From assembly GCA_009801085.1 (NCBI GenBank), contig VNWV01000008.1:744001-808000 (forward strand): a stretch of 64,000 nucleotides of DNA. Reading direction: 5' to 3'. Below the pieces are notes generated by a model. That model saw nothing but the letters and a program-made list of their open reading frames with translations, did no database searches and had not been told where the DNA came from. The stretch comes from Lasiodiplodia sp. COLG20. Lineage: Eukaryota > Ascomycota > Dothideomycetes > Botryosphaeriales > Botryosphaeriaceae. This document shows, piece by piece, positions 11,707 through 22,315 of this stretch. Numbering within the stretch: the stretch's first letter is position 1; each line of letters starts with the position of its first letter. Position numbers and translations under genes: made by a program.

Positions 11707-14178
11707 CTCTCGCACCTAAAGCTCTTCACTGTACCCTCGCGTCCATATGTACACCCCGCGGCCTTTTTCTTCTTGCGGTGAGGTATTCGGTCGGAGAGGC
11801 GTGTTGGCCCCCACAAAGTGGACTGTTACCGGTGGAGTTTTGGAGAGCCTACTTACGCGGCCTATTTAAGCGAGTCCGCCTAACTCTCTCCCCTCATAGG
11901 GCCGGGATCCTGCCGCGGTGGGTTCTTTGTCAGATCACAGACATGTTGCATACACAAATAGCACCCGAGCTTACACCCACCAACACTTAGCTGACCTTGG
12001 TATTATCAGCCACGTGGGGAATTACCGTCATCTGCCTTGCAGTAATTATTGTCATGTGTCAAGCCACTCTCCAGCACTTATGTCTGGACATCTTCGGGTA
12101 CAGTCTACTCAATCAGCTAATTTCATATCTGTGTTCTACTATCCGAGCCATTTAGGATCAACGCGCTCCCTGCCGACTACCCACTTGAGGCCGGATCAGG
12201 CTCATTTAATTTCTGCAGCAATGTTCAGAGAAAAACATTCTTTACTGTTGTGTACACTCAGCGTTTTCACAAGATGCTGACCAGAAGTAGCTATATTCCT
12301 TCATGAGGGTCAGTGAGGCTCTCTTGTGAAATCAAAGCATGCCAGCAATTCGGCTACTCCATGTGCACCCAAACACGAGTATAAGAGCAGTTGCGCACAG
12401 AAACCCCCACAACTTGTCTGAGAGCGAGGCTCGAAAATTGGCAATCAGGTCTGCACTTTAATGAACGGAATGAAGCCCGTAATGTCAGCCGAAGAGCCAA
12501 TTCTTGCTCTAGGTGAGCATGTCACGCGATTATTTCCAAAGCGATGTGCCTGACCAAATTTTTCATCTTCCAGGGCACATGCATACCCTGGAAGTCTCGT
12601 CTGCAGTGCTTTTATTGTGCATTCTAGCTCGTCCTTCGCAACTTTTCAACCACGGCGAGCTCGGTGCTTGAAAGTGACACTCAAGTTCCATGAATGCAAT
12701 GACTTATTACACTCTTTTCTGCTTTCGCTCTTTGAGGGCATTTTCATGGTCGACGGTTTGAAATATTTTGGAAGAAGCGCAGACAAAGACCGCCGACATT
12801 GTTGATTTAAAAAGTTCTTCAGCACTTTCCATTTTTTTGGTGACGATGCGATGAACCTCCAGCCAGAACTATCGAATAGTTCGAACTTTGCAAGACGCCG
12901 AAAAGTTTGAAGTATGAACAGTCGGTTGAATCGTAACTTTCCATAAATTACACACACGAGTGTACGGTGGAAAGCAACAAACTTCTCCAGGGAAAGTCTA
13001 TTATAAGGATTCAGAGCAAACGTGCACCCCTCCCAGAGTGCCTTGCTTCGCACAAGCCCGCGTGGGCCACCTGCGTCAACCAAATCCTCTGACCTGTTTT
13101 CTGCAGCTGCACACGGGTGATGACTCATAGCACTCTTGTGACTAGTCTTCTTTGGCAAATTGGCCTGGATTTGAGATGCTTAAGTAGCCAGCAGGCAACT
13201 TGATGCGCAACACTTGCATGGTCACTGCTGAACTGAAAAACGGCGGTGAATTCAATTTTTGGAAGATAGAACTTTCCAAGTCAGATAATCACCTCCATTT
13301 CAATAAGTCATGGTTTGATCTGAGTATCACCCTTCTACATCAAAATTAACTGAGAATGCGCATTGATGTCTCCAAATGATGTAGTACAAACTCATTCACA
13401 GATGATGAGTGGTACCTGTAGACAACTCATCAACAGATCGGATATCAACCTAAAATATACGGCAGAGACGCGCGGAGTCGTTGTATTCGAAATCCATGGT
13501 TATACATCCACAGCGACTTTTCACTGTACAGTCAGCGTTACAGTTCTGCGCTGGAAGAAGTAACCAGACATCTCTTCTCTCATTTAAATACATTCATACC
13601 GGGGTACGTACGACCAAGTGATCACAGGGGAAGTCTGTCCCGTGACTTCGCAGCCCCGGAAAATCCGGTTAGTGTTCGAGCCGTTGAACCCTATTTTGAC
13701 GCGGGCATAGTAGTCCAGCCTGGATATGCTCACTCTCTACGAGCATCTGGGCCATCTCGCACCATTCATGCGAACCTCACCGCATATCTCCGCTGAACTC
13801 GTGTAGAAACAGATAGGCAAGCCCAGACAGCTTTTTACAGTATCAAATCCAATCTCAACGGAATCTGAGGCTAGAACAATGGGTTAAGGACCACTCCAAA
13901 TGGTTCCCGCGCTCTAATTGAAGATTGATGTCAACAATTGCATGCACTGCACGTTTCGGAGAAAATGCTCCATCTCAGTCTTGCTGGAGTAGCGCGGCCA
14001 TCGAACTCGTAAATTGTAAGAAGAATTTCATATAGCAACCTCCCGAGAGTGGTGCTAGCAATGAATTTACAGAAAGTCCATGTATACCCATTCCTCCCTC
14101 CGAACGCGCTCAGAATACTTCGCTCAAAGAAAGAACGCAAACCAGCACACACCAGACATCCACCACACACACACAAAC
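11707..14178. other. 2.5-kb intergenic region, no convincing gene
   Basis: Promoter side of the HET gene, then AT-rich DNA reaching the 3' end of the SCP2-hydrolase gene. A 170-codon minus-strand frame at 12646-13158 has no recognisable domain and I do not call it. No repeat or RNA gene was seen. Confidence 0.45.
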
Positions 14179-15666
14179 CTAATCATCCGTCATCCTCAAC
14201 ACGCTCAAATCCCCCCTCTCCTTCCTCTCCTTCTGAATCCACTCCACCGCCTCAAGCAAATACGGCACGAACCTGGCCGGATTCTCCGTGGCCGGGAAAT
14301 GCCCCAAGCCCTCCATGGTCTTGTGGGCGGCGCCAGGGATCTTCTCGGCCGTGGCGGCGGCCAGCTCGGGCGTCGTGGACCAGTCGTACTCACCGGTGAG
14401 CATGTAGACGGGGCAGGCGGTGGTATTGATCGAGGCGAGGCGCTCGCGGCCGTCCCAGCCGCCAAAGTAGAAGTCGAGGTCGCCGTGGAAGAGGCCGTAG
14501 GCCTGCGCCGAGTACGTGTGCCAGACCAGCGCCTTGCAGCTCGGCGGTGCCGTCGGTGATTGCATGCCGTAGACCCATTCTGGGTTCCACAGCGCTTGAT
14601 TGACTTCTGGGGATTCGTCGTTGAAGGTGCGTTGCATGTTAAGGTAGGCGGATCTGAGCGGGGTGAGAAGTCAGTGATATGTATCTGATATATATACATT
14701 TTGTGAGAGAATATCAAGGAGAGATGGTGCGTACCCTTGCAGAGGAATCGTGCCTCCAGCTTTGACCTCCGCGTTGCGCATGGCGATGGCGAGGCAGACT
14801 TGGCCAGCCATGGAGGCGCCGCAGATGATGGGCCGGTTCAGCTGCAGCTTCTGAACTACAGCGGCAATGCAGCCCACGTACGCGTCCTCAGTATTGGTGT
14901 ACGAGCCCGGCACGGAGCCTTGCGGCGGGAAGCTGCGGCCGTGGGAGGGCAGGTCGAAGGCGTACATGGTCAGCCGCTCTCGCAGCCGCTTGTCATTCAT
15001 GACGCCGTGGTACTGCCTACTGTCCGATCCGGCCGTGTGCAGGAAGAGAATCTGCTGCTTCCCCACACCCGACTTCTCGACGAATATCTTGGCCCGCCCC
15101 CAGTGCGGCGCCGTCACATAGATGTAGCGACCCGTGATGAAGTCGTCGTCCGTCTCGGCCGGGTCCAGGTCGGTGGGGACAGGTCCACAGTGGGCATCAT
15201 GGAGGAGCTCGAGGACGCGGCGCCAGATGTGTGCGTAGTGTGCAAAGGCATATTGGTCACCTAAGATCTCGACTCCCTTTTGCTTGATGTTCATGCCGAA
15301 CAATCCTATTGTTCCGAGTTAGCCATGCAGTTCCGGCTGTTGCCATTGACGCATACCCCAGTAGCTCTGGTAAGGCATCTTGGGAACAGGCTTGAAGAAC
15401 GCTTCCCATTGTTCCGGAAGTGCTGTAAGAGTGAATTTGGCCTTGTCTGGGCTGCCCAATTCGGCGCTTCCCTTTCCATTCGCGACATTGACGAGGATTG
15501 TGGCATCATTGTCGGCAGCCTTGATGCCGAATGTCACAGGATTGGCAATAGCACCTGTTTTAGTGAATGCTAGGTACTGGCTGTCGGTCTTCAGGGCCTC
15601 GTTGAGCTTGGCGATGATACCGTCGCCTCCCAGTGCTTTGGGGAGATCGGACCAGGCGTGAGCCAT
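14179..15666 (-). CDS. SCP2-like domain fused to alpha/beta hydrolase
   Basis: Exons 15666-15357, 15305-14735 and 14653-14179 give 451 residues. All three junctions are in phase with good GTATGC and GTACGC donors. Residues 1-100 have the SCP2 sterol-transfer fold pattern (DATILVNVANGKG, then KFTLTALPEQWEAFF). The rest is an alpha/beta hydrolase: oxyanion region FLHTAGSDSRQYH, nucleophile elbow GASMAG, acid in LTGEYDWST and the histidine in EGLGHFP. The order of Ser, Asp and His is right for an active enzyme. An SCP2-like module could bind a hydrophobic substrate next to the active site; that is inference. No signal peptide or peroxisomal SKL-type tail is visible (it ends in MTDD), so it is probably cytosolic. 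It stands alone, with no related neighbours. Confidence 0.88.
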
Positions 15667-17033
15667 TCCGGTTCGGCAGATGACTTTTCAAAACTCAAAT
15701 AAATTCGGGATAATCAGGGTAGAAAGGATAGATTTCTCATTAGGAGTACGGTAGGTAGGTATCTCGAGATGGAGAGGTCCAGCAGGTTTTGTGGCCGCTG
15801 GTCCACGTGTCGGATGAGAGGGGAAGAGAGTGCATTAACTCAATCGGTTGGTCGCTTGGTCCACTCGCAGGCCTTGAACGGACCAGCATGGTCATGATTG
15901 TCTTGCTGATGCGCTGTAGACGCGGTGGACTGATGACAGGCATTATGGTGATGACAAGTGATGCGGGGGAGTGGTGACTACTGCATGGATGCGGGGAAGT
16001 GGCGCTAGGGTCCTGTTGCCGATCGCCTCGACGCGGCAGCGAGCACCTATCGTTTCTTGGTGTTGGGCCAACAGCGCTCATGGTTGGCTGAAGGGGCGAA
16101 AGTAGTGCGACCGTTTAGGTGGGTGGAGTGACCGGAGAAGAGGAGCCTCGACAATGCGTACGTCCTAGACCGCGCTAAACCAGTGACTAAGCTCTCCCTC
16201 CCCTCACCCTTGTGTCGATCTTTGACCTCTCTTCACTGAGCCTTAAGCTGCTTTGACGTCATCAAGTGTTTGATCTCCATAAAATGTTTTGGGGTCAATT
16301 AATAAAGCAAGGGAGGCCGGGATATGTGTTGAGCCCCAAATGTAGCGGTCTAGGCCTTCAGATTGTAGGCGGAATGGAGATACCGTGGGCATCAAATCAG
16401 ACAGGGCGCTGCTGCTTCGTACCATGTCAGTCACTTCTCTTCTATGCATTTCTCAAATTCAAGTAGCATTGCCGGGTTACATGAAGTGTATTGCACACAA
16501 GGTGTTGGAGCCGTCGCGTCAAGGGTACAGAGTGACACTTTGAATCCGTCCATGGTGAGTGACATGGGAAAGCGTTGATGTTTGGAGAAGACGGAGAAAT
16601 GTAGGTTTGCATTTGCGTGCTTTGCATTCACGACCTAGGACGGAAGGCGCGCGGGCCACATTCCCCGGGTGCCTTCCCTTTCTGGAAAGTTTCACCCCAA
16701 GCATTTAGCAAACACCTACCGCCGTGTCGCTCTACATCAAAGCCAAGCGCACTACCCGAACTATTCTCTCCGAATCGTGAGCACGTTCGTTCTTGTGAGT
16801 TCCATCGCTTGGGCACCCACAACGCCAACGGGACGCAAAGGACAACAAGCTGACCGCGCTGTACCCAGCCAAGCAACCGGCGCTCCGTCAAACACTACAG
16901 CCCGCTCGTTCGCGCAGCAACCTCTAGCCGCACGCTTTGTCCCACCATCCAGGTCTGTCGCAGAGCCGTCGCACATACCACCGTACAAGATGAGTGCAGT
17001 GACTACCTTCCAGGATCTCACCCGACGCCTAGC
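15667..17033. other. Intergenic, no gene seen
   Basis: Promoter side of the SCP2-hydrolase gene and of the small plus-strand ORF at 17034. Short frames here overlap on both strands and show no domain. Confidence 0.5.
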
Positions 17034-17222
17034 ATGAGCAACGAAAACGAAAAGCCAAAGTCGCCCGCCGAGACGGTCCACGAGATGCCGGCCAACACCA
17101 AGATCGCCATCGGCGCCTGCGTCGGCGGTGCCTTCGCGCTGCTGCTCATGCTGGCTTTGGCGAAGCCGTTCATCAAACGCTGGCGCTGCCGCCGCCGCGG
17201 CGAGACGCAGCACATCTACTGA
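17034..17222 (+). CDS. Small single-pass membrane protein
   Basis: An ATG frame of 62 codons. It has a hydrophilic N-terminus, one hydrophobic helix of about 23 residues (IAIGACVGGAFALLLMLALA), and then a strongly basic tail (RWRCRRRGETQ). By the positive-inside rule the C-terminus would be cytoplasmic. No family is recognised. The ATG overlaps the stop of a frame running in from upstream, so an upstream exon is possible. The clear transmembrane plus basic-tail layout and G/C-rich third positions argue for coding, but the size leaves real doubt. Confidence 0.45.
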   Translation: MSNENEKPKSPAETVHEMPANTKIAIGACVGGAFALLLMLALAKPFIKRWRCRRRGETQHIY

Positions 17223-18916
17223 GGCTGGCCTTGTGCTATCAATGGCTCCGATATGAGATATTCGAGGCCGTTCTGTGGTTCGCGGATTGGGTGCAGCCAC
17301 CAAAGTCAAAGCTTTTCCACGACATGTGCCCTGATGGCAGTGAAATCAAAGAGGGAATGATGAACACGGATACCTAGATACTCGGGGTTCGATCGGCCAC
17401 ATGACGTTGTCGCAGGTACATCCGTGGGGATTCCAGCTAGCAACAACCACAATGAGCTCATCAGGCAGATTGAACGAATCATAGCCCACGGTCGTTGAAA
17501 AGGATGGTCCTCGTCTGACTCTTGCGCAACTTCTGCAGTGACAAAACTCTAGTCAACCGGTGAAAATGCCAATCTGATAGCATGGGGGATCGACCATTGT
17601 TTTCCAAATCATGGGCGTTGAGAAATTGCAGATAACAATGGCGCCGGGCGCTTCCTGCGGCTCTCGCTCAACCCCACTGCACCACTGACGAACCACATCT
17701 CTGCGCCGATGATCATGGCTCGATACGGCGCAGATCCGTTCGACTCGAGCAAATGAGTTGGAGAAATGGGCAGATGCGGCCGCTGCTTCTTCCTGACAGG
17801 GGAACCGTCCCGGGTCACGCTGGGGCAAGGAGAGGGGCAGATGTTGGGGGCTTTTTGGGGATGACGTGCAGCGAGATCGGAGAAAATAATGAGGCAAGTG
17901 GCAGTGTCTTCTAGATGCAATCAGCATCTTCTAGACTCGACAATCGCGACAACCACAGCCGGTTTGATCAACGGTCCTCGGAGTTGCGCAACCCCCAAGC
18001 TTTTTCCCTTGAGACGGCGTGACAGAGTACTGGGTCCTCAGCTTGCTTGCGGGAACGCACTGACGTCGCGGCCCTCAAATTCGGGTTGCCCGTGGCGGGG
18101 GAAAATATATTGAAAATAATTGCTTGGCGTGATAGGTGTTCCTGATTGGGGATGGCGGCCGATGACGGGACAGGTCTCGTGTTATTGAGCGGCAGGGAAA
18201 TCAGGGAAAAAGGCAAGATTTGGAACGTCGCATCTGGGAAAATGCGATCAGCGGGGATGTTGCGATGTCGCGCAGCTGTGCCAGGGCGTGGGGCTCTGGC
18301 GCTTTGCATCATCAGATCGGCAGCACGCGCGCACTGATGACGGCTGAAAGCGGACGGCTGAAGGCGGGCGGCTGCCTCGGAGCGGTGGCAGCAGAAAGGG
18401 AGGAGTGTTGCGATGGGCGTCGTCAGGAGACAGGGAAGCGCCGACAGAGAGAAAGAGTTTCGACGTCAATGGGATTCGGCGAACACAGTAGTCAGGGGTC
18501 CCGCAGAGTTGGCGGGATAAGCTTAATGGTGGGGCCCAAAGCGCAAAGCGGGAAAGGAAGTGAGCTACTGTTAGTCTTTCAAGCCACCACGAGCCAGCGC
18601 GTGGCCTGGAGGCTGAGCCTATCGCGCTCCGAAAGACGCCGCGCTGCTTCCTCGGCGCCAATGACATGCCGTCCAGCCTGTTTGAGTCGCGCGCAACGAT
18701 GTGCTACTGCTGTGTGACCCGGTGATGTGGGTTCGTCACCCGCCGCCAGCCATCCGATAAAGCCAGCCCAATGCCCACCCCGGAATCCGCTTGAAAGAGT
18801 CCATCACTGCCCTTCCAACGTTGCAATCTTCCCCACAATATCTATCAATCATTCGCTTGAGTGACGTATTCTTCCGACCACTCAAGTCCTCCCCTGTCGC
18901 CAATCACTACAACACA
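17223..18916. other. Intergenic, no gene seen
   Basis: No frame with a domain. The last 150 bp before 18917 are C/T-rich, as in fungal 5' leaders. Confidence 0.5.
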
Positions 18917-19234
18917 ATGGCCTTCTACTTCGACGACTTCCTCACCGCAGGCGACGCCGAGCAGGCCGTCCGCTACAAGTTCTCTCACGTCGATGTCCGC
19001 CCCGGCTCGGCTGCGAGTGAAAGCTCCGCCGGCTCGTCTTCCAAGAACAGCACCACAAACCTCGTTCGCGAAAACAACACCCGGACCAAGCTCGTCAAGA
19101 ACACTGCGCGTTACGCAACTCCCGTCGCCTGCGCAACCTGGCCCTGCAAGGCACCGCGCGTCGAGGAGATGAACCGCAACCAATTCTCCCAATACCATGC
19201 CCATCGCATGGGTTACTCCTACCTCAACCTCTGA
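18917..19234 (+). CDS. Small hypothetical protein
   Basis: A 105-residue frame starting at an ATG in good context (CACAATGG) after a C/T-rich leader. The open frame continues upstream of this ATG to 18791, but that part reads like leader sequence. The protein has an acidic aromatic start (MAFYFDDFLTAGDAEQAVRY), a Ser-rich middle and a basic C-terminal half ending in HRMGYSYLNL. No signal peptide, membrane helix or known domain is seen. The biased codon use (many C-ending codons) supports coding. Function unknown. Confidence 0.6.
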   Translation: MAFYFDDFLTAGDAEQAVRYKFSHVDVRPGSAASESSAGSSSKNSTTNLVRENNTRTKLVKNTARYATPVACATWPCKAPRVEEMNRNQFSQYHAHRMGYSYLNL

Positions 19235-20366
19235 GCGTAGGAACACGCTGTTTTCTTTTTCAAATTTTTTAAGATACCCCATTTCGCCGTAGACATTTGT
19301 CTCTGCGCTGCGATAGATCAGAAGGTGGCTCTTCCCGCGACCGACGACCTCCACGCGCCGTGGATGCCTCGGTCATCGCCGGAAGAACACCAATTTCCTA
19401 TGTATTGGTCTCTCTTTCAGGTCATTCATTGATACCCCGATCCTCATCGTTTTCACCAACACTCTTGTATCGACCGGGAAATGAGTCGTCCACACTGCTC
19501 AACAATCCAGTCGAAGAACGAGAAGAGCGCATTCATTCTCGCCATCCTCTTACAAAATGCTTGAAAGCATCTGCGTCATACCCCTCTTCCAGTTACAGGG
19601 ACACCTCAGGAGGATCCGCTTTCGTTTCAGTGCAAGGAGAGGAATGTTCGACTGCGAACGGTAGCCAAAGGTTGCGCGCCTTGTCCCACATGTACACTGG
19701 GCAGCAGCAACACTACCGTCACCATCACCACACCCGCTCGAGCGCCGAGGGGGTGTATGCAGGAACGAAATCCGAGGCGAAAAAGCTTAGGATAGGACCT
19801 GCATTAGCCGTCCAACAAGTTAGCTCCCAACACGTGGTCTAGACCACCAACCAGCAGTCAGATAGATAGTATAGCTAGCAATTCCACCGTCGCGCGGTTG
19901 AAAATTAAACAACATTTTCACATACCACTACTTCTCCACACTTTTCCGTCAGCGGCTGCCTATCGTCGAGCCACGGCGCGCTGCCATTGACGTGATGAAC
20001 CGGGAGCGCAGGGGGAGGAAAAAGTTATCGTGGCGGATTTAGGACAGCCACCGCACGCGACGTCAACCATGGTTCGCGGCGCGTGGAAGTCCGGCCGAGA
20101 TAGTCCGAGCGCTTGTTGTTGTTTTTGCAGGTCTCTGACGTCGGTACGTGCGATCGCCATGGGCATGCGGGACGAACCGCCATGGTGAAACAAGACGCCT
20201 GTCGCCTTGCCATGTGGAGGGAGGGGGGCAAACCGCCTCTCTGCCGGGATCGTGCCTGCAGCTTGAGGCGCGCGGCTTAAAAAAATTTCGATCTTTGTTT
20301 TTTCTTTCGATCTCTATCCCGCTCCCGCTTGTGCGCGTACTAACCTCCGGTCTTTTATCCCACCCA
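19235..20366. other. Intergenic / 3' flank
   Basis: 3' flank of the small gene, then DNA leading to a truncated palindromic repeat. A 181-codon frame at 19297-19842 has low-complexity composition and no domain; I treat it as untranslated. Confidence 0.45.
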
Positions 20367-20510
20367 AAGTCCCCTCTCGCAACCGACGGCTAGCGTGGAT
20401 TTGTTTTTGCTCATGTCATTGGTACTTGAAGCTATCGTTCGGACGAGAATGTCAAATTAAAAATTTTGCATACATGTCCGGACGATAGCTCCAACTTCCC
20501 ACCTATGTAT
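20367..20510 (+). mobile_element. MITE-like element, copy 1 (right end missing)
   Basis: The left terminal repeat (20367-20395) matches that of the copy at 45.9 kb, followed by the shared tract GTGGATTTGTTTTTGCTCATG. Inner inverted arms lie at about 20421-20444 and 20476-20500. The right outer repeat is absent. The loop between the arms has the same orientation as in copy 2 and the opposite one to copy 3. It ends about 200 bp before the alpha/beta hydrolase ATG at 20709. Confidence 0.75.
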
Positions 20511-20708
20511 ATCTAATCCACCATTGCCGAGGTCCGATACAACCGCGCCCTTGTCGCCGGGCCGTGTCGAACTACGTGCCGCAACACCATGCCATCAGTC
20601 ATAGTATCAGATACATGAACCATTGCCCGATTCTCAAAAAAAAAGTTAACAAACTTCACCGCACCGGAGCCGGGACCCCAGCATTGTGAAACGTCATCGA
20701 AAGAAAAC

Positions 20709-22315
20709 ATGGCTGGTGGCTTCCGTCCCAACGCCGCCGCCTTATCGCTACCCTACGCCACCGGTATCACCATCACCGCTGCTGGCGCCGCCGCTCTCCT
20801 TTATTTACTCGCTACCACATCCGACAATGCGACGGCCGCCAACTGCCGGAAGAACAGGAATAACGTCATCCCATCCCCACGCACTACCCTCCTGCCGCAG
20901 CTCTCGGCCGCCGAGCAGGACGATCTGCCCTACCCACCAGACGGCCTGCTGCCGGGAGCGCGCGATGTCGATTCACCGTATGGTAGCGTGCGCGTGTACG
21001 AGTGGGGCCCGGAAGATGGACCGAAGGTTCTGTTGGTGCACGGCATCAGCACGCCGTGTATAGCACTCGCAGCTGTTGCTGAGGAGCTGGTGAAGAGTGG
21101 GAGGAGGGTGATGCTTTTTGGTGAGTTGTGCAGCAATCCCTTTTTTTTTCTCTTCTCTCCGAGTATGCATCCCGGAGTTTCTTTTTTGTTTCTCTCCAGC
21201 CGTGAATGAGGCTCCATGATATTGTAAAAGCTGTGAGATCTATCGATGACCCATGGATGACTATAATATTGCTCTTTATATTCAACTCGTATTCCCTCAT
21301 CAATCGTCCATCCTGTCCATTCCCTTCTCCCCTTTCAACAAGTGATATCCGTTCTTCCCATCTCCTCGCGAACCAACCCTCTTCAGAAAAAAAAAAATTA
21401 AACAACCCCCGCTAACCAACCAACGCAGACCTCTTCGGCCGCGGCTTCTCCGACAGCCCCACCGACCTCCCCTACGACGCGCGCCTCTACACGACGCAAA
21501 TCCTCCTCGCCCTCGCCTCCTCCCCGCTCTCCTGGACCGGCTCAGGCCAATCCTTCTCCATCGTCGGCTACAGCCTGGGCGGCGGCATCGCCGCCGACTT
21601 CGCCTCGTACTTCTACCCAGCTATCGTCTCTTCCCTCATCCTCATCGCGCCCGGCGGCGTCATGCGCCGCGAGCGCGTCAGCTGGAAGAGCTGGTGGCTG
21701 TACGACGTGGGCGCCGTGCTGCTGCCGGGCGGCTTGCTGCGGAGGCTGGTTGGGAAGAGGATGTATACGCCGGTTGGTGGCGGTGGTGATGATGATAATG
21801 CCGCTGTCCCTTCTACGGCCGCCGCTGCGGATGTCGGGAACGCGGCCCAGGCGGAGGCGGGGCAGGTGGTTCAGCGCCGGGGGAGGAGAGATAGTATGCT
21901 TTCGCATCCAGCGCCGCTGCTGGGTCCGGACCGGCCGCACGTCACGGCTGCGGGCGCGGTGAACTGGCAGCTGGCGAACCATCGCGGGTTCGTCGTGCCG
22001 GCGTTTGTGAGCAGCATGCGGTGCGCGCCCATTTACGGGCAGCAGGAGAGGTGGCGCGTGGTGGGGGAGAAGGTGAGGGCGGAGAGGGTGGCGGCGGTGG
22101 AGAAGGGGGGAAGGGAGAGGAAGGGCGTGTTGTTGCTGCTCGGAAAGGATGATCCGATTGTGTTGGTGGATGAGGTGGGCAGGGATGCGGTCGATGCGCT
22201 TGGTGGGGAGGATAATGTGAGGACGGTGGTGTTGGAGGCGGGGCATGAGGTTCCGATGAGTAAGCCGAAGGAGGTTGTGAGGGCGATGGTGGAGTTTTGG
22301 GAAGGTGGGGTGTAA
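20709..22315 (+). CDS. Alpha/beta hydrolase with N-terminal membrane anchor
   Basis: Exons 20709-21120 and 21429-22315 give 432 residues. The join splits an Asp codon and reads FDLFGRGFSD, which is exactly the conserved hydrolase motif, so the 308-nt intron is well supported. A hydrophobic segment at residues 15-35 (GITITAAGAAALLYLLATTS) suggests a signal anchor. Later come the oxyanion region LLVHGIS, the nucleophile elbow GYSLGG, the acid in LGKDDPIVL and the histidine in EAGHEVP, giving a complete triad. A Gly/Asp/Ala-rich insertion sits in the lid region. The substrate is unknown; esterase or lipase activity is the family expectation. Confidence 0.9.

Noticed and set aside
12646..13158. 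170-codon minus-strand frame
   Set aside because: No domain, no supporting splice pattern, and AT-rich codons unlike the real genes around it.
17385..17400. GGTTCGAT-like T-loop sequence of a possible tRNA
   Set aside because: No matching acceptor stem, D-arm or anticodon arm could be paired around it.
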